Shown: positions 11,367 through 23,260 of the stretch, piece after piece
How positions within the stretch are numbered: position 1 is the first letter of the stretch
Layout: every line of letters begins with the position of its first letter
Source: Anisus vortex
Lineage: Eukaryota; Mollusca; Gastropoda; Planorbidae
Length of the DNA: 64,000 nt
Assembly (NCBI GenBank): GCA_949126835.1
Contig: OX421494.1
Span: 25,690,185-25,754,184, forward strand
Direction: 5' to 3'
The notes under the pieces: generated by a model
The model's database searches: none
The model's input: the letters and a program-made list of their open reading frames with translations, nothing else
What the model was told of the DNA's origin: nothing
Program-made: the position numbers and the translations under genes

Positions 11367-11774
11367 TGGAAGGCTGAGGGAGGGGGAAAAGAGCAAGTGC
11401 CCCGTAACCCCCTACCCGGCCTTACTATCAGGCTACACTTATGTTATATCAATATACCAAATATTGTTTAGGTTTTAAATGTACATTGAAATAGCTCAGT
11501 TTTACGTGGTCCTTAATACATTAATTACATTTCTTATTTGTGTGCTTTCTTTAAACCAGTTTAAACAAACTTCTGTAACTGGCAACTGTCTCAATAATGT
11601 TGGCCGGTGAGCTGACCAAGTCCAATGCTACTTCATTATAATTTATTCGGATTTTTTTTTTAATTGGCTCCCATATTATGTGGTGTTCTCAGCTTTGTTA
11701 ATTCATATTCATGATCTAAGCGCACATCAAATGCCCTAAATCCATTAGAATTCAGGGGTCGGATTATTATCTCA

Positions 11775-11850
11775 ACTGTATAGCTCAGAGTCATACTGTA
11801 GCTCAGAGTCATACTGTAGCTCAGAGTCATACTGTAGCTCAGAGTCATAG
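11775..11850. repeat. 18-bp tandem repeat
   Basis: About four copies of AGCTCAGAGTCATACTGT. The minus-strand frame through it reads a repeated SMTLSY motif and is an artefact. Confidence 0.9.
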
Positions 11851-12084
11851 GCATAATAACTAATGCATGACAACTAATATTCTAATATGCTAGTTGGGCT
11901 CCTATGCCCCCCCCCCCTCCTCTCGCCAGAGTACGTCATTTTTTTGTTGCTATTTATCAAACAATACTCACGTTGTTTTTTAAAGCTAAGAAACAAAAGA
12001 AAGAAATGTAGAAGTCTGTCTGTTAAGGAAGAATAATTAAGACGTCATGTTTATATTTCCATTGTATTTATCTAAACAATAATA

Positions 12085-12125
12085 TTCTTTATAGAAGGAG
12101 CGTGTGTAATATATAAGATAAGTAA
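12085..12125 (+). repeat. Solitary copy of LINE/SINE 3' tail motif
   Basis: TATAGAAGGAGCGTGTGTAA followed by TATAAGATAAG is the same tail motif as in the SINE at 4817 and the LINE at 10560, here without a recognisable body. Confidence 0.55.
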
Positions 12126-12363
12126 ATTGATAGGGCTTGTATAATTATATTCAAAGTGGTACCTAGTCAGATTGGAGTTAGCCAGCTCAAATTGATCCTG
12201 TCAGTCACATTCTTCATTGTTTTTAGTTTTTGTTTTAATTTTTTTGTTAGTTTTAAGTAGAGCATAATTTTTTTTTAAATAGGTATGCGGCACACATAGC
12301 AAATAAGAATAGATATACAACGCACTAAAATATTAGACAAGGCTGCAGTTGACTCTTATCTTA

Positions 12364-12407
12364 TACATTACAGACGCTCCTTCTATAGAAGGAGCGTCTG
12401 TAATGTA
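12364..12407. repeat. 44-bp perfect palindrome
   Basis: The centre is TTCTATAGAA; the arms read TACATTACAGACGCTCC and its exact complement GGAGCGTCTGTAATGTA. The arms are the CR1-like LINE/SINE 3' tail motif in inverted orientation. On its right lies the LINE 3' UTR fragment (12410-12500). Confidence 0.95.
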
Positions 12408-12409
12408 GG

Positions 12410-12500
12410 CCTATAAGATAAGAAGATAAAGAAGATTATTGCGTCCTACGCTCATCCGTGGTCCGAGTCTAGTCTTGCATTTTTATTAATGTTTTAAAGG
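12410..12500 (-). mobile_element. Fragment of CR1-like LINE 3' end
   Basis: AAGAAGATTATTGCGTCCTACGC, read as separate blocks AAGAAGATTATTGCG and TCCTACGC, with CATCCGTGG and GAGTCTAGTC, matches 10635-10690 closely. It continues into the palindrome on its left. Confidence 0.65.
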
Positions 12501-13990
12501 ATGCTGACTATTGACAACCGCTCAGGGTAGGCAGATGTGGAGAAAGTTGACTGCTGAGGTGTCCATTCGCTCCCACCAACGACCACAACGGTCAAGGGAT
12601 TGATGCTGATAAGGATATTTAAATTATGTAAAACTTTTCATGCGAAATACTAAGATAATGCTAAACTTCCGGTGATTTACTCAACTAGAACGTAAACAAC
12701 ATTATTTACGCTCTTGGTAATTATTTGTCTGCATATTTATTATTAAGTTTATAAAAGTAATTTTATAATATTTAAAAATTGATTAATTTACAGATACAAC
12801 TATAAGCTTCGTGATTTAAACTATAGTAGTTAAAATAATTTGTTGAACACGCGCTTTTTGCTTTTTAAAGTTAAAGGCTAAGCTAAGGCTAAGGCTAGAC
12901 TCCGGCTAGCGGCTAGAGTGGCTAGCGGCTAGAGCCTATAAAAAACCAAAAGCTGAGAATAAAAAGTTAACCAACTTAACTTAACTTTACTAAGTCAGCT
13001 GAGCAAGCCACTACATTACATTTTCTTGTGGAGGGCACTGCGGCGCTAGCACACTAGACTGACTAGACGCTACTTTTTGTAATTTAAATGATTAAATGTT
13101 TAAGTAAGTAATTTTACAATTATGACTTTCTTCTTGACCTACAGTTAAACTACACCTACGCCTACATAGCCGCTCATAGCGGCATAGCCTAACTGTTAAA
13201 CCATGTTAAACTAAAGTTAAACATAACATAACCCTAAAATGCCCTAAATGAGTAAATGTGATCATGTCATGCAACCTCACGGAATGGTAGGCCTACTGAA
13301 GTCTGTGAAATTTAATAAGATATTTAGTTAAGAGTTAAGAGGTGTTTAATAAAAACGAATTCTTTTTTTTATCTATACTAGTCTATACTACTGACTAATA
13401 CAGTGGGAAAATAATCTAAAATTGATTTATTAGTTCAAAAGTACATAGGCTAATTTATTTAGTAAAGTTAAAAAAAGTCGTTTTGGAGAAAAATGAAAAA
13501 GAAAACACTAGCTTACTGATTTTTCACAGTTTAGCATTGTAACAGATAATTAAATATTACCAGGATGAAGAAATATTAAACAACCAATCGCCATGAAATT
13601 GAGCAAGCATACTCAAAGTGAGTCAATACACAAGCTTTTAAAGTTAATAAATTACGCTTTAAAAAATTGCAGACTATTGAATATTTTATTTAATAATTAA
13701 ACTTTTGACTTACAAAACTACCAACAGTGAATGATCCTTTTGCTTGTAGTAGTAATCTTAAATATGTGTATGCTCACATTGTATGTGTATGCTCACATTG
13801 TATGTGTATGCTCACAATGGCATTTTTGTATTTAAATAATAACTTCATAAATAACCCTAACCCTTTTTATAATATTTTTGTCCTAAGTTTTGACACACAA
13901 AGTAATCAAAGTTATTTATATTAACTGCCCTTTCATCTTTACTGTGTAGTAATTTTTTTAATGTGTTCATATGTTTGCATATATTTTTTC
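12501..13990. other. Gene-free stretch upstream of NUBP2
   Basis: It holds a degenerate GGCTAGCGGCTAGAG cluster (12880-12950) and a 19-bp tandem repeat ATGTGTATGCTCACATTGT in about three copies (13765-13819). The NUBP2 promoter and any 5' exons must lie here or further upstream, but I cannot place them. Confidence 0.4.
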
Positions 13991-14075
13991 CACAGATTTC
14001 ATTGCAAGATTATAGTCCCTGCTGTGAAGAATAAAATATAAGATATAATTAAAAAGAAAGTAGTAAAGAGAAAGA

Positions 14076-17000
14076 ATGAATCATCTTTCCTCAGTGAAAC
14101 ATGTTATTATTGTGCTGTCAGGAAAAGGTGGTGTTGGTAAAAGTACAATGGCAGTGCAGATAACTCTTGGACTTCATGCTGCTGGGAAAAAAGTAAATTC
14201 AGATTTGATAGAGCATTAGAGAACTTAATTTATTTACTTACTGTCTTTAACATGATCATGCGTCACGGTGGTCTTATGGCAGTGCTTCAAATTGCCATAC
14301 TGAAGGCCTCAGGTTTTTAGTTTTTAAGGTAAAAAGAATGCCAGAAATGTTCACTCAGTTTGAAGAGTGTCCTTGAGTCTGCCCAGCTCTGATGGGTAAC
14401 CTTCCTAATTTAGTTAAAAGTAGGAAAAAATAAAAAGATACCATTGCACTGGCAACCATATCCCTTATATGCTGAAACTATGAAATAGCTTAATACACCT
14501 CAAAGGGATACTTTATTAATAATAAAATGCCAACTAATAGCGGAATCTTGAACATGTTTTCATAGCACAGTAACTGCTTTTCCATTAAACTGTCAGAGTT
14601 TAGTACAGCCAGGTATGGGAGTGGGAAATGAGCACCCACTACTCTCAAAATATCAAAAAGCCTCCGCTAAGTCCAACTCCTGGCCTTTCAAATCCTACTT
14701 ACAGGAGAAGGCAGGCCACTGTTGCCTTAAAACCAGTGCCTAAAGGGGCAGGCACGGCTCATACATTTTGGAGGGTAGATCATCTTGAAGAGGGAAACTA
14801 CTATCTAAAACCTCTGCTGCTCAGCAGTTACACTTGGCTAGGGGAGAGGCTAAGGGAGTAATCCTTAACAGAAAATCAGGAGATGGAGTCCATAAAGGTG
14901 ACTTATAGAAACCGCCCTAATTTTCTGGCAAATCCCGTGATACAGATGGCCAAATATGGGCTTGCTGCCTGAGCATACAAAGAATACCCTTCTAACATAT
15001 TGCCCAGGCTAACATAGCATCTTCTACTGCTTTTTATGATTAATTTTAACGAATTACCAATGTTTAATCTTAGGTTGGTCTTTTAGATGTTGATCTTTGT
15101 GGCCCAAGTATTCCAAAAATGTTCAATCTTGAAGGTCGTGACATTCATCAATGTTCTGAAGGGTAAACACCCCCCAGTTTCAATTTATTTTAATTCTTTA
15201 GAACAGCTTAATATGTATTGTTTTTCTGTACAGTTTTGCATTATTATGTTTATTAATATGAAATGGTTAAAGTGCAATCTTCTTAGGTCATTCTTGTGGA
15301 TGAATGAGCCAAAGTTTACCTGTTTTCTGTTTTAATAAAAAATAAAATTAGGTCATTGTTCCTCAATAATTAAAATAGAAATAAATTTTTACTGCTCCAT
15401 GTGTTAATTTGAATAGTTTTTAAATCACTTTTAGTATAAAGCAAATAAACTTTTGATTTCAATGTTTGTTCATAATTTTATGCATCATATGTTTCAAACA
15501 TTTCTCAACAGTTGGTTGCCTGTTTATGTTGACAAAGAGCAAAGAATTGGAGTGATGTCCATTGGATTTTTGCTGCATGAGCTAGATGATGCTGTTGTAT
15601 GGAGAGGCCCTAAAAAAAATTGTAAATCTTTTAATATTTATTTCATGAAGGGCTGTGTTTTTTAATCTTCCTTTTCTTACTACGCTAAATTCTACGCTTG
15701 AATACAATTGTACTCATTGGATACTTTCTGAAAATGTCTGAACTGCCCAGTGATTAATTATTCTTATTCTTGTCCCTTAACCTTGGCGGTCGTTGGGGGG
15801 AGCTAATGGACACTGGGTGTCCATTAGTCCTCTCTTGGGCTTGGTAGACTTGGCGGCGCCCATCTCCTCTCCAAGTTGGCGGTGGATTTATGGCTGCCTG
15901 CACCGAGGGTCGAACCCCTGATGCGGCGCTTGGGAGTCGAGCTCGCTGTCGACTTAGCTAACCAGCCGCCTAATAGAGTGATTAATAGAGGCTACAATTC
16001 TTTTGGGGTGGTGCCTACATCCTACATCCCTACATATCCCGTAGTCTGTTAGACCGTTGGGGCGCCACAGATGACATGTAAACCAGCCTCCTCCACTCCT
16101 CCCGTCTCTCAGCCGTTCTCATTGCCTCGCACAGTTTTGTACCTGTCCATTCCTTGATATTGTCTTCCCAACGTTTCTTTGGTCTTCCTCTCTTTCTGCC
16201 TCCTCTGGTGGTACCCTGCAGGATGGTCTTTGCAAGCCCGTTGGTTCTGGTGACGTGGCCATACCATTCCAGTTTTCTTTTCTTGGCTGTGGCCAGCAGG
16301 TCTTCATACTCTCCAATTTCCTGTTGTATTCTTTTTCTTATCTGTTCGTTGGTGATATGGTCCCTGTAACAGATACCGAGCAGGGTCCTGAAGCATCTCA
16401 TCTCCATGGCGTTTATCCTATTCTCCAGCTCCGCTGTCAGTGTCCATGACTCGCAAGCATACAAGAAAATGGAGAGGACCAGTGAGCGCATCAACCTGAT
16501 TTTGGTGCTGAGGGCTAGGTTCTTGTCTTTCCATATTGTCTTGAGCCTCTTTAGTGATGCTGTTGTCTGGGCAATCCTGGACATTATTTCTGGTTTGGAG
16601 CCCTCTACGGATACAATAGCTCCTAGGTACTTAAAGCTGCTAACTGTTTCCAAACTCTGCCCACCAATCTCGATCTTCGTGGTTATGCCGCTGGTGTTAC
16701 TAGTCATTAATTTAGTCTTTTCGGCACTGATTTGCATGCCATAGGATGTGGAAGTTTTGTCTAGTCGCTCCACTAGATTGGCTAATTCTTCCTCGCTCCC
16801 GGCGAGTCCATCTATATCATCTGCGAATCGAAGGTTGGTGATCCTTCTGCCATTTATGCTGATTGTCCCTTCATGATCCTCTAGTGCATCTGACATGATT
16901 CTCTCCAGGAAGATGTTGAACAGTGTTGGCGAAAGCAAGCATCCTTGTCGTACTCCAACGGTCGTCCTGAACCATTCTCCAATGTTGTTGCTGAAGAAGA

Positions 17001-20000
17001 CTGCACTGGTGGCCCTGTCATATAGGCTACGTATCAGCATTGTCAGGTTGTCATTAATATTGTAATGTTTCATGGTTGCCCATAGGGCTGCGTGCCAGAC
17101 CCTGTCGAATGCTTTTTTAAAATCAACAAATATATGGTACAAGTGTTGTTGGTGTTGCGCGTGCCTCTCACAGAGTATTCGCAGGTTAAAGATCTGCTCT
17201 GTGGTACTACGTCCCTGCCTGAAGCCTGCCTGTTCTTCCGCAATGATTCTTTCAGCATAAGGTCTGAGTCGGCTTAGAATTATTTTGAGCATGACCTTGC
17301 TTGGGTGGCTTATTAGGCTGATGGTGCGGTAGTTCTGGCATTGTTGAAGGTTGCCTTTCTTGGGGAGGGTGATGATGAGCGACTGCAATTATGTTTAAAT
17401 CCCACTTTTGGATCATCGATATATGTTAAACATTTTTCCATTTCTTAAAATACTCTGTTCACAAAGTGTGTTACATAAAAATTTCACCTCAAGAGACCAA
17501 GTTGGTTTTGCAGGAAAAGTGTGACATTTCCCACAATAATACAATAAATATTTATTTTAAAAAAGTTTTATGTTTTCTTTTTTACATCATTAACAAAATT
17601 ATATTACATTATCATTTTCCCTTACACAAAATGAGACAAATCTGAAAATTTTTCATAGCTTTTTCTTTTGCATATTTTCTATAAACTTTTCAGTGCTTAT
17701 ATACGCAAAGTTAAAAAAATATTCAATTGTTATTTTTTTCTTGTCTTTAGCGATGATCAAACAATTTCTTAGTGATGTCTACTGGCAAGACTTGGATTAC
17801 TTAATTATTGACACACCTCCTGGCACATCTGATGAACACATTACAGTCATGGAAGCCTTGAGAGCATACAATCCTGATGGTGCAGTTCTAGTTACTACGC
17901 CTCAGGTAATAAATGTTACACATTACAATACACAAACGTTAAGCAGAAAGTGTAAGAAAATCAAATATCATTAATAATTTTCACTCATTGCTAAATTTGA
18001 TCTTTTTGTTTTGCTTAGTCCTCGACTGACGATGCTTAAGGTTTTTCCATTGATTATGTCAACGAAATAGGGGTGGACGGGGTAGTAAAGCTTGACAAGC
18101 GATGAGGAAGAGGAGGGGGGGGGGCGGAGTTAAGTTAATTTGACATCAACAATGTTACTATTTATAATAAATTGAAAAAATGGAAATTAGTCAGGACTAT
18201 GAATGACACACCCAATAGCCCGTCAATGACCTACCCGCTTAATCATAGGTTAGACTGAATCGCCAACTTTGACCATCATTGTCCTACCCTCTTTATTCCG
18301 ATTTTAACCAAATAAAAATGAAGGGGTAATAACCTCAATCAAGCGGATTAAGTTTTAATTTGAAATTACAATTGGAAGGACAAGAACAAAAAAAAATGTT
18401 TATTTTTTTTTACACTTTTTGATGTTTTATTGCTAATATAGTTGTACTTTTTAAAAAAAAACAAATTGTAAAAGGCTGTGATATAAATTATTGCCAAATG
18501 ATTTGAAGCTACTACTGCCCTATTTTTATTTATATCTTCAAATGAATGTGCTGTTTGTTATCAATGCTCCAGAAAAATGTAACAAGAATAATATAATAAA
18601 ATATACCAACAATGAATAAAATGGTTAGAGTTTGTAGCATTTAGAAAAATTACTGTTGGTGTAAATAAATATCATTCTTACCTAACAGGCTGTATCAGTT
18701 GGTGATGTGCGTAGGGAGCTTACATTTTGTCATAAGACTGGCATTCCTGTTGTTGGAATCATTGAAAACATGAGTGGTTATGTCTGTCCACATTGTTCAG
18801 TAAGTATACAAATATTTCCTTCCTGTCGGTTCATACTCTAAGCTTTAGTTGACTTTTGTAAGCTGCTACATGGAAAGAACATCCTGCTCAAAGTGTTCGT
18901 TGATGCTTTGACTAATTTGTAATAACATGAATAGTTGAGGACATAGAAAGGAAGAACATTTTATTATGAATTGTTTTTACTGATAATCAGATATAGTGTA
19001 ACTCTTTTAAAGGGATATAATTGATCCACAATTAGAGAAAAAACCACAAGCTACTTAAGCTATTTTAGGGGAGGTGTCAACAAAAATCTTCATATGGGTC
19101 AGGGGGCTCATGTTGACTTAAAGTCAATAGCTAAGAGTTGAGTGTGACTAAAAACAGTGTCAATAAATATTGCCTAGCCATTCATTTGTGAACCAGTCTA
19201 GCAGTTTTGCTTTGGCATGCTTCTACTTCTCATGCACACTATATACTGATGGTTTAGATTTCAGCTTAGCCCACTGTATGCAAAACACATTTGTATAGCT
19301 TCAGATGTTCAGTAATAGTTTGACAAAAAGCAGGAATTTTTCTTTTGAGAATTCATGATTCCAATTTATCACCAAGTGATTTTGATCTGAATGATGAGAT
19401 GTTTGTTGAATATAAATTTGAGGGAAAGTGAAACTGCAATGGAAACTGAAACTGCTAAGCCTGCAGTGGGTGTGCTTTGAAAGTTATCACACAATATAAG
19501 AAAAACTACAAAGAATACATGCAACCGTGTCTTTTACTCAATCAACAAATGATCTCCCACTTGCCCTTTAACTCCCCCTACTGTCCTCGAGAACATCAGC
19601 GCCAACCAAGATCTCCTCACCGCCCCATATGGTCTAATACATAAAAAAATGTCATTTGCTCTTTACATCGTATAGAGAATAGTTTTGGTAATAGTTTTAA
19701 TTTTTGTATATTCAAAACATCATTGCATAAATTAATTTAAAAATCTAAATATTGTTCATTGCTTTCATATTTCAAACTGAACTTTTCTGACAGGAATGTA
19801 CAAACATATTTTCAAAAGGAGGCGGTAAAGCTTTAGCACAGCAAAACAACGTTCCATTTCTTGGTAGGTGAAGCATTTAATATCATTTCAAAATGACAAG
19901 ACATAAAAAGATAATCTTTCCTAATGTTCCTGTTTATTTATCTATCTTATTTTTCTTTCTCCTTTTTTTTTTATAGGCTGCATTCCAATTGACAGACATT

Positions 20001-20119
20001 TGACATTGAGCTTAGACAAAGGAGAAAATTTTTTGGAATCAAATCCTGGATCACCTGCTCTTGCCGCCATCAATAACATGGTGAAAAGGTTTATAGCTCT
20101 TGACAAAGATTTGCCGTAG
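14076..20119 (+). CDS. NUBP2: Cytosolic Fe-S cluster assembly factor NUBP2 (7 exons, complete)
   Basis: Exons 14076-14192, 15074-15162, 15512-15621, 17751-17905, 18689-18799, 19794-19863 and 19977-20119 join in frame at GT..AG junctions to 264 aa, close to the usual ~270. In the family, NUBP2 (yeast Cfd1) pairs with NUBP1 as the cytosolic scaffold P-loop ATPase that builds 4Fe-4S clusters. Visible motifs: deviant Walker A GKGGVGKS (residues 16-23), [11 protein letters not shown] (43-53), PKKN before the exon 3/4 junction, [10 protein letters not shown] (126-135) and the cluster-binding pair CPHC (190-193). The start is the ATG at 14076, ten codons before the conserved VLSGKGG; NUBP1's long N-terminal cysteine region is absent, which favours NUBP2. 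A candidate acceptor at 13991-13995 (CACAG) suggests a 5' UTR intron. Intron 3 is swollen by a SINE and an RTE-like LINE. Confidence 0.96.
14245..14420 (+). mobile_element. SINE copy in NUBP2 intron 1 (degenerate head)
   Basis: GTCTTATGGCAGTGCTTCAAATTGCC looks like a decayed tRNA-like head (in parts GTCTTATGGCAGTGCTTC and ATTGCC). It is followed by the body block GAGTGTCCTTGAGTCTGCCC and AGCTCTGATGGGTAACC. Relatives lie at 22345-22580, 23885-23990 and 52650-52785. Confidence 0.6.
14590..14995. other. Less AT-rich block in NUBP2 intron 1, possibly a dispersed element
   Basis: The block is visibly richer in GC than the flanking intron and contains an open frame (14628-14861) with no recognisable domain. 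It has no splice-compatible role in NUBP2, since exon 1 joins exon 2 exactly. I suspect a transposable-element fragment but cannot assign a class. Confidence 0.3.
15749..15986 (-). mobile_element. tRNA-derived SINE in NUBP2 intron 3
   Basis: The element 15759-15976 is flanked by AGTGATTAAT (15749-15758 and 15977-15986). Read on minus, its head contains GGCTGGTTAGCTAAGTCGAC (A-box) and GGTTCGACCC (B-box) within a tRNA-sized segment (about 15896-15975). The body is relatively GC-rich. The 3' end carries AAGAATAAGAATA, a simple tail as used by LINE-mobilised SINEs. This is a different SINE family from that at 4817. Confidence 0.88.
15992..17390 (-). mobile_element. RTE-like LINE, 5'-truncated insertion in NUBP2 intron 3
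   Basis: The inserted segment is about 16000-17382, antisense to NUBP2. Probable target duplications are CTACAATT (15992-15999) and CTGCAATT (17383-17390), 7 of 8 matching. The minus-strand 3' end carries short near-repeats of GATGTAGG after the stop codon, as in RTE-type tails. The endonuclease half is missing. Confidence 0.82.
16030..17388 (-). CDS. Reverse transcriptase of RTE-like LINE (5'-truncated, open frame)
   Basis: About 450 residues are uninterrupted. Blocks in order: [13 protein letters not shown] near the start, [26 protein letters not shown] (motif A), [18 protein letters not shown] (motif B), the catalytic FADD in [14 protein letters not shown] (motif C), AEKTKLM (motif D), and a C-terminal [16 protein letters not shown] typical of RTE-like elements. 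The family copies its own RNA at a nicked target site. There is no ATG at the left edge of homology and no endonuclease domain, so the copy is incomplete and presumably immobile. An open frame this long in a neutral position implies recent insertion. Many short frames overlapping it on both strands are shadows. Confidence 0.92.
   Translation of the reverse strand: MQSLIITLPKKGNLQQCQNYRTISLISHPSKVMLKIILSRLRPYAERIIAEEQAGFRQGRSTTEQIFNLRILCERHAQHQQHLYHIFVDFKKAFDRVWHAALWATMKHYNINDNLTMLIRSLYDRATSAVFFSNNIGEWFRTTVGVRQGCLLSPTLFNIFLERIMSDALEDHEGTISINGRRITNLRFADDIDGLAGSEEELANLVERLDKTSTSYGMQISAEKTKLMTSNTSGITTKIEIGGQSLETVSSFKYLGAIVSVEGSKPEIMSRIAQTTASLKRLKTIWKDKNLALSTKIRLMRSLVLSIFLYACESWTLTAELENRINAMEMRCFRTLLGICYRDHITNEQIRKRIQQEIGEYEDLLATAKKRKLEWYGHVTRTNGLAKTILQGTTRGGRKRGRPKKRWEDNIKEWTGTKLCEAMRTAERREEWRRLVYMSSVAPQRSNRLRDM
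17906..18688. other. NUBP2 intron 4
   Basis: AT-rich intron with a short poly-G/GGAGG segment near 18105-18130. No inserted element was recognised. Confidence 0.6.
18800..19793. other. NUBP2 intron 5
   Basis: About 1 kb between donor GTAAGT (18800) and acceptor CTGACAG (to 19793). I see no other feature. Confidence 0.6.
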
Positions 20120-22344
20120 CGTCACAACCTTGTTCGGAAATGTTTTCATTTATAAATATTTCAACAATGCCCACAACACTTGTCAACTTAAAACAACATA
20201 AACTACACAATTCTTGTTATGCTGATTGTTTATTAAAACTTTTAGGTTTGGCTGCATTTGGAAGTAATGTGCCCTTGCAATGTCCTTTGTTTAAAACTAT
20301 TGTTACAGCTTCTTTGAATTAAGCAAATGCTTTTGACATTGTTGTTCTTTTAATGAAATATGTTAAAGTATATGACTCATATAGCTTTGTAAAAGGTCAT
20401 AGCCTATGCTTGTAATTTACCTTTAGGCTTTTTGGCTGTTCTCCAAATTTATGTATAGCTTTTGTTTGTAACATTTCAAATTTACAACTTTTAAGCAATA
20501 TTATTTTTCTTTAGTTCTATTAGTTTTTGATTTAGTTAAAATTTGCCTGCACTGGCCAGTGTTTCTTCGAGAATGTTTCCAAGATTTGCTCAAAATAGAT
20601 AATTAAACTATGAATTATAGTAAATTGATGTCAATGAATATAATATTTTAAATTAATTTAAATTATGGTTATTGATATATGTATAATATAAATAAATATA
20701 TATTAATATACATTAAACATATTTCCTTTATTATCTATAAATGTTGCTGAAAAGTTAAGGTAGCACATTTACAACAGCTATAATATACAAAATCAAACAT
20801 TGGTTGGTTGGATTAGTACAAAGTGAAGTACATTTTAAAAAACAATTTCATGGGTACCACTGAAAAGAAATCAATTTTAGTATAGGGCCTTATTGTAACC
20901 TCCATCTTTTTCTGTAAAAACAGCTCATAACTTCAGTTTTAATCATGTGTAAATAAATAGTTGATGTTCATACACCTATTGAATGCATACTACTTTAGTA
21001 AACACATCCCAAGACTTATAAAGCTTTTTGTAAAGGCTTATTTGAGAGCCCTTCTTAGCAGCCTTTAGTATAAGAACTCTTTAAATGCATTATACAAATT
21101 TCAAGTAAGTGGGCCCATCAGCAGACTTGTTTTGATAAAAAAATTTTGCCATATATTAATATTATCGTTAGCTTATGAATATCTTAGCACAACATTTTCT
21201 TTTATTGGCTGTTCGCAATAGATTTGTATTTCATGATAAGAGTGCTTGTTTCAATTTTATATTGCTAGAAGTTTACTTAGAAAAACAACAGATCTGTCAT
21301 TCCCAATATATTTTTTAGAACAAGAAGTTTTTTCTGTGTTTTTTCTCCATGCTTTTTTTTTTTCAGGTATAAACATAATGCCCTTACTTTAAGAAAGAAA
21401 AAACAGACTCTTGTTAGATGCTATACATTTTTTAAAACATAGTATATCTTTATAGAAATATTTAGTCTATATTATGTTATATTGTAATATTATGTTAATA
21501 TTGAAATGTGAGGTTTATTTTTCTTTCTGTTTTTTTTTATTAGGTTAACTTTTTTGTTTTCTTTTAAAAAGTATTCAGATTTACTGATGATATAAGAAGA
21601 TTGTATAAATTAGTAACACACATTGTTCTCTATTTCATTACTAATTTTAAATATTTGTTTCATTGATTTTTCATTTAGTCATTACCAGTTTTATAATTGT
21701 TACTTGTAACTTTGAAGAAAAAGACAAAAAAAAGGATAGACTATCACTTTTTTTTTTGTAAATAAAGAAAATAAACAAAACCCAGCTATATTAGGTCAAA
21801 CAATTTTTGAAACCATAAATCCTCTTCAACTTAAGATAGGGAGGAAAACCTTATTCATTAAAAGTCATTCTATCAGATACAGTGAAGAGGTTTTATTTTA
21901 AGAATTTTTTATTATTTATTTTTATGTATATATTTATTTTGCTGAATTTTGTTTTATTTTACCAGATGAAATGTTTTCATTTGATCAACTTTGTTTCTTT
22001 ATATGAAAATAAATCAATCTTAAAAAATAAAACAAAAACAAAATGACATTTTTAAAAATATATATTTGTTTATAGACATTGTGTAAGATGTCATAATCTT
22101 CTATATTGTCTGTAAAATATAAAATCAGATTATCTGTAATTCAGAGTCTATATTAGTTTTTGGGATAATGCCATGTTGGAAGGATAACAATAGATTGTAA
22201 TTCAAACACTAGAAGTTGTAAGTCTCAGTAAATTGAAACTAAAACATTAAATTAAACAATACAATATGGACAGATTTTAAAAAGTGGAATTATTGAATAT
22301 AAAGTTATGAAAGAAAGCTAAAGATCTTTGGATAATTGATTTGT
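20120..22344 (+). other. NUBP2 3' UTR and AT-rich downstream region
   Basis: Sequence after the NUBP2 stop is very AT-rich, with several AATAAA candidates (for example near 20690 and 20950), so the polyadenylation site cannot be decided. The open frame 20140-20322 has no recognisable domain and probably lies in the 3' UTR. Confidence 0.4.
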
Positions 22345-22580
22345 ATCACATATGGGGCAGAGAGGAAGCAAGATTTTCAGGTTAACCAAAGGGCCTTGGG
22401 TTTGAATCCTGGTGAAGTCTGAAGGGTGTCCCTGAGTCTACCCATTAGTTGGGGAAAAGTACTGGCTACAGAATCCCCTAGCTTGCCGTAGACATGGAAA
22501 CTGGTGATTGCTGCTTCACTGGCCCTATGCATCAGTTTGGTCAGGCCGGATCACATTACTTACCTACTTTGTTGCACAGA
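22345..22580 (+). mobile_element. tRNA-derived SINE between NUBP2 and TPPP gene 1
   Basis: GGGTTTGAATCCTGG (22389-22403) is a B-box-like motif, with an A-box-like GGCAGAGAGG upstream. The body includes GTGTCCCTGAGTCTACCC, AGTTGGGGAAAAGTACTGGC and GAAACTGGTGATTGCTGC. It shares this body with the copies at 14245, 23885 and 52650. Confidence 0.7.
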
Positions 22581-23208
22581 GAATAAATACGTTGATGATA
22601 TTTCAAAATAGGTTAAACCTTTTTTTGTTTGTTAAAAGAGCTGCAAACAAAACATTTGCTTATGTTTTGTGGGTTTTAAACAAATGTATATTAATGATAT
22701 TTAATGTAAAAGAATAAGTTCAACACATGAACAAATAGAGTAAACTTTTATTACAAAATAAAATAGTATATGACGAATAGAATAAAGAATGGACTATAGC
22801 TGAAATATAAAACAACATACACCAGAGACAAAGTTTTGAGATTCAACAACAAAATAAATTGAACCCCGTGAAACATTGATTGATTTTTGTAAAGAAAATG
22901 ACATGTTTATATTATGTTGAAGTTTATCAAATTGACTTACAATAAAGCTAAATTTTATTTTGACTAAATATTTACATTAAAAAATTGTGTATGATCAGGC
23001 ACTAAAAAATATTTTTCCATAAAAGGCAGTTAATATCACAGAATTTTTTTTTATTAAGTTAATCTTGTAAATTTGTAAAAGCACTTCTATATTTATATAG
23101 ACAGATTCATTTTAACAAGATCTTTTTACCTCAAACTTTTTTTGTCTAATAAATTTTCTATCAATTAATTTAGTTTAAAATTTTAAAAACATTTACGACA
23201 TGAAATAT

Positions 23209-23214
23209 TTTATT
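23209..23214 (-). terminator. Candidate polyadenylation signal of TPPP gene 1
   Basis: AATAAA on minus, 47 nt below the stop codon. Further AATAAA candidates lie lower (for example 22747-22752), so the true 3' end is uncertain. Confidence 0.35.
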
Positions 23215-23260
23215 AAACACATTGACTACTACAAATAATGTCCATGGCTATCAAATTGTT

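Noticed and set aside
13852..13865. Telomere-like CCCTAACCCT
   Set aside because: Only about two units, which is common by chance.
15896..15975. A tRNA gene on minus in the NUBP2 intron
   Set aside because: It is the head of a SINE with flanking target duplications.
16119..17277. Several frames of 60-110 codons on both strands
   Set aside because: Shadows of the LINE reverse-transcriptase frame.
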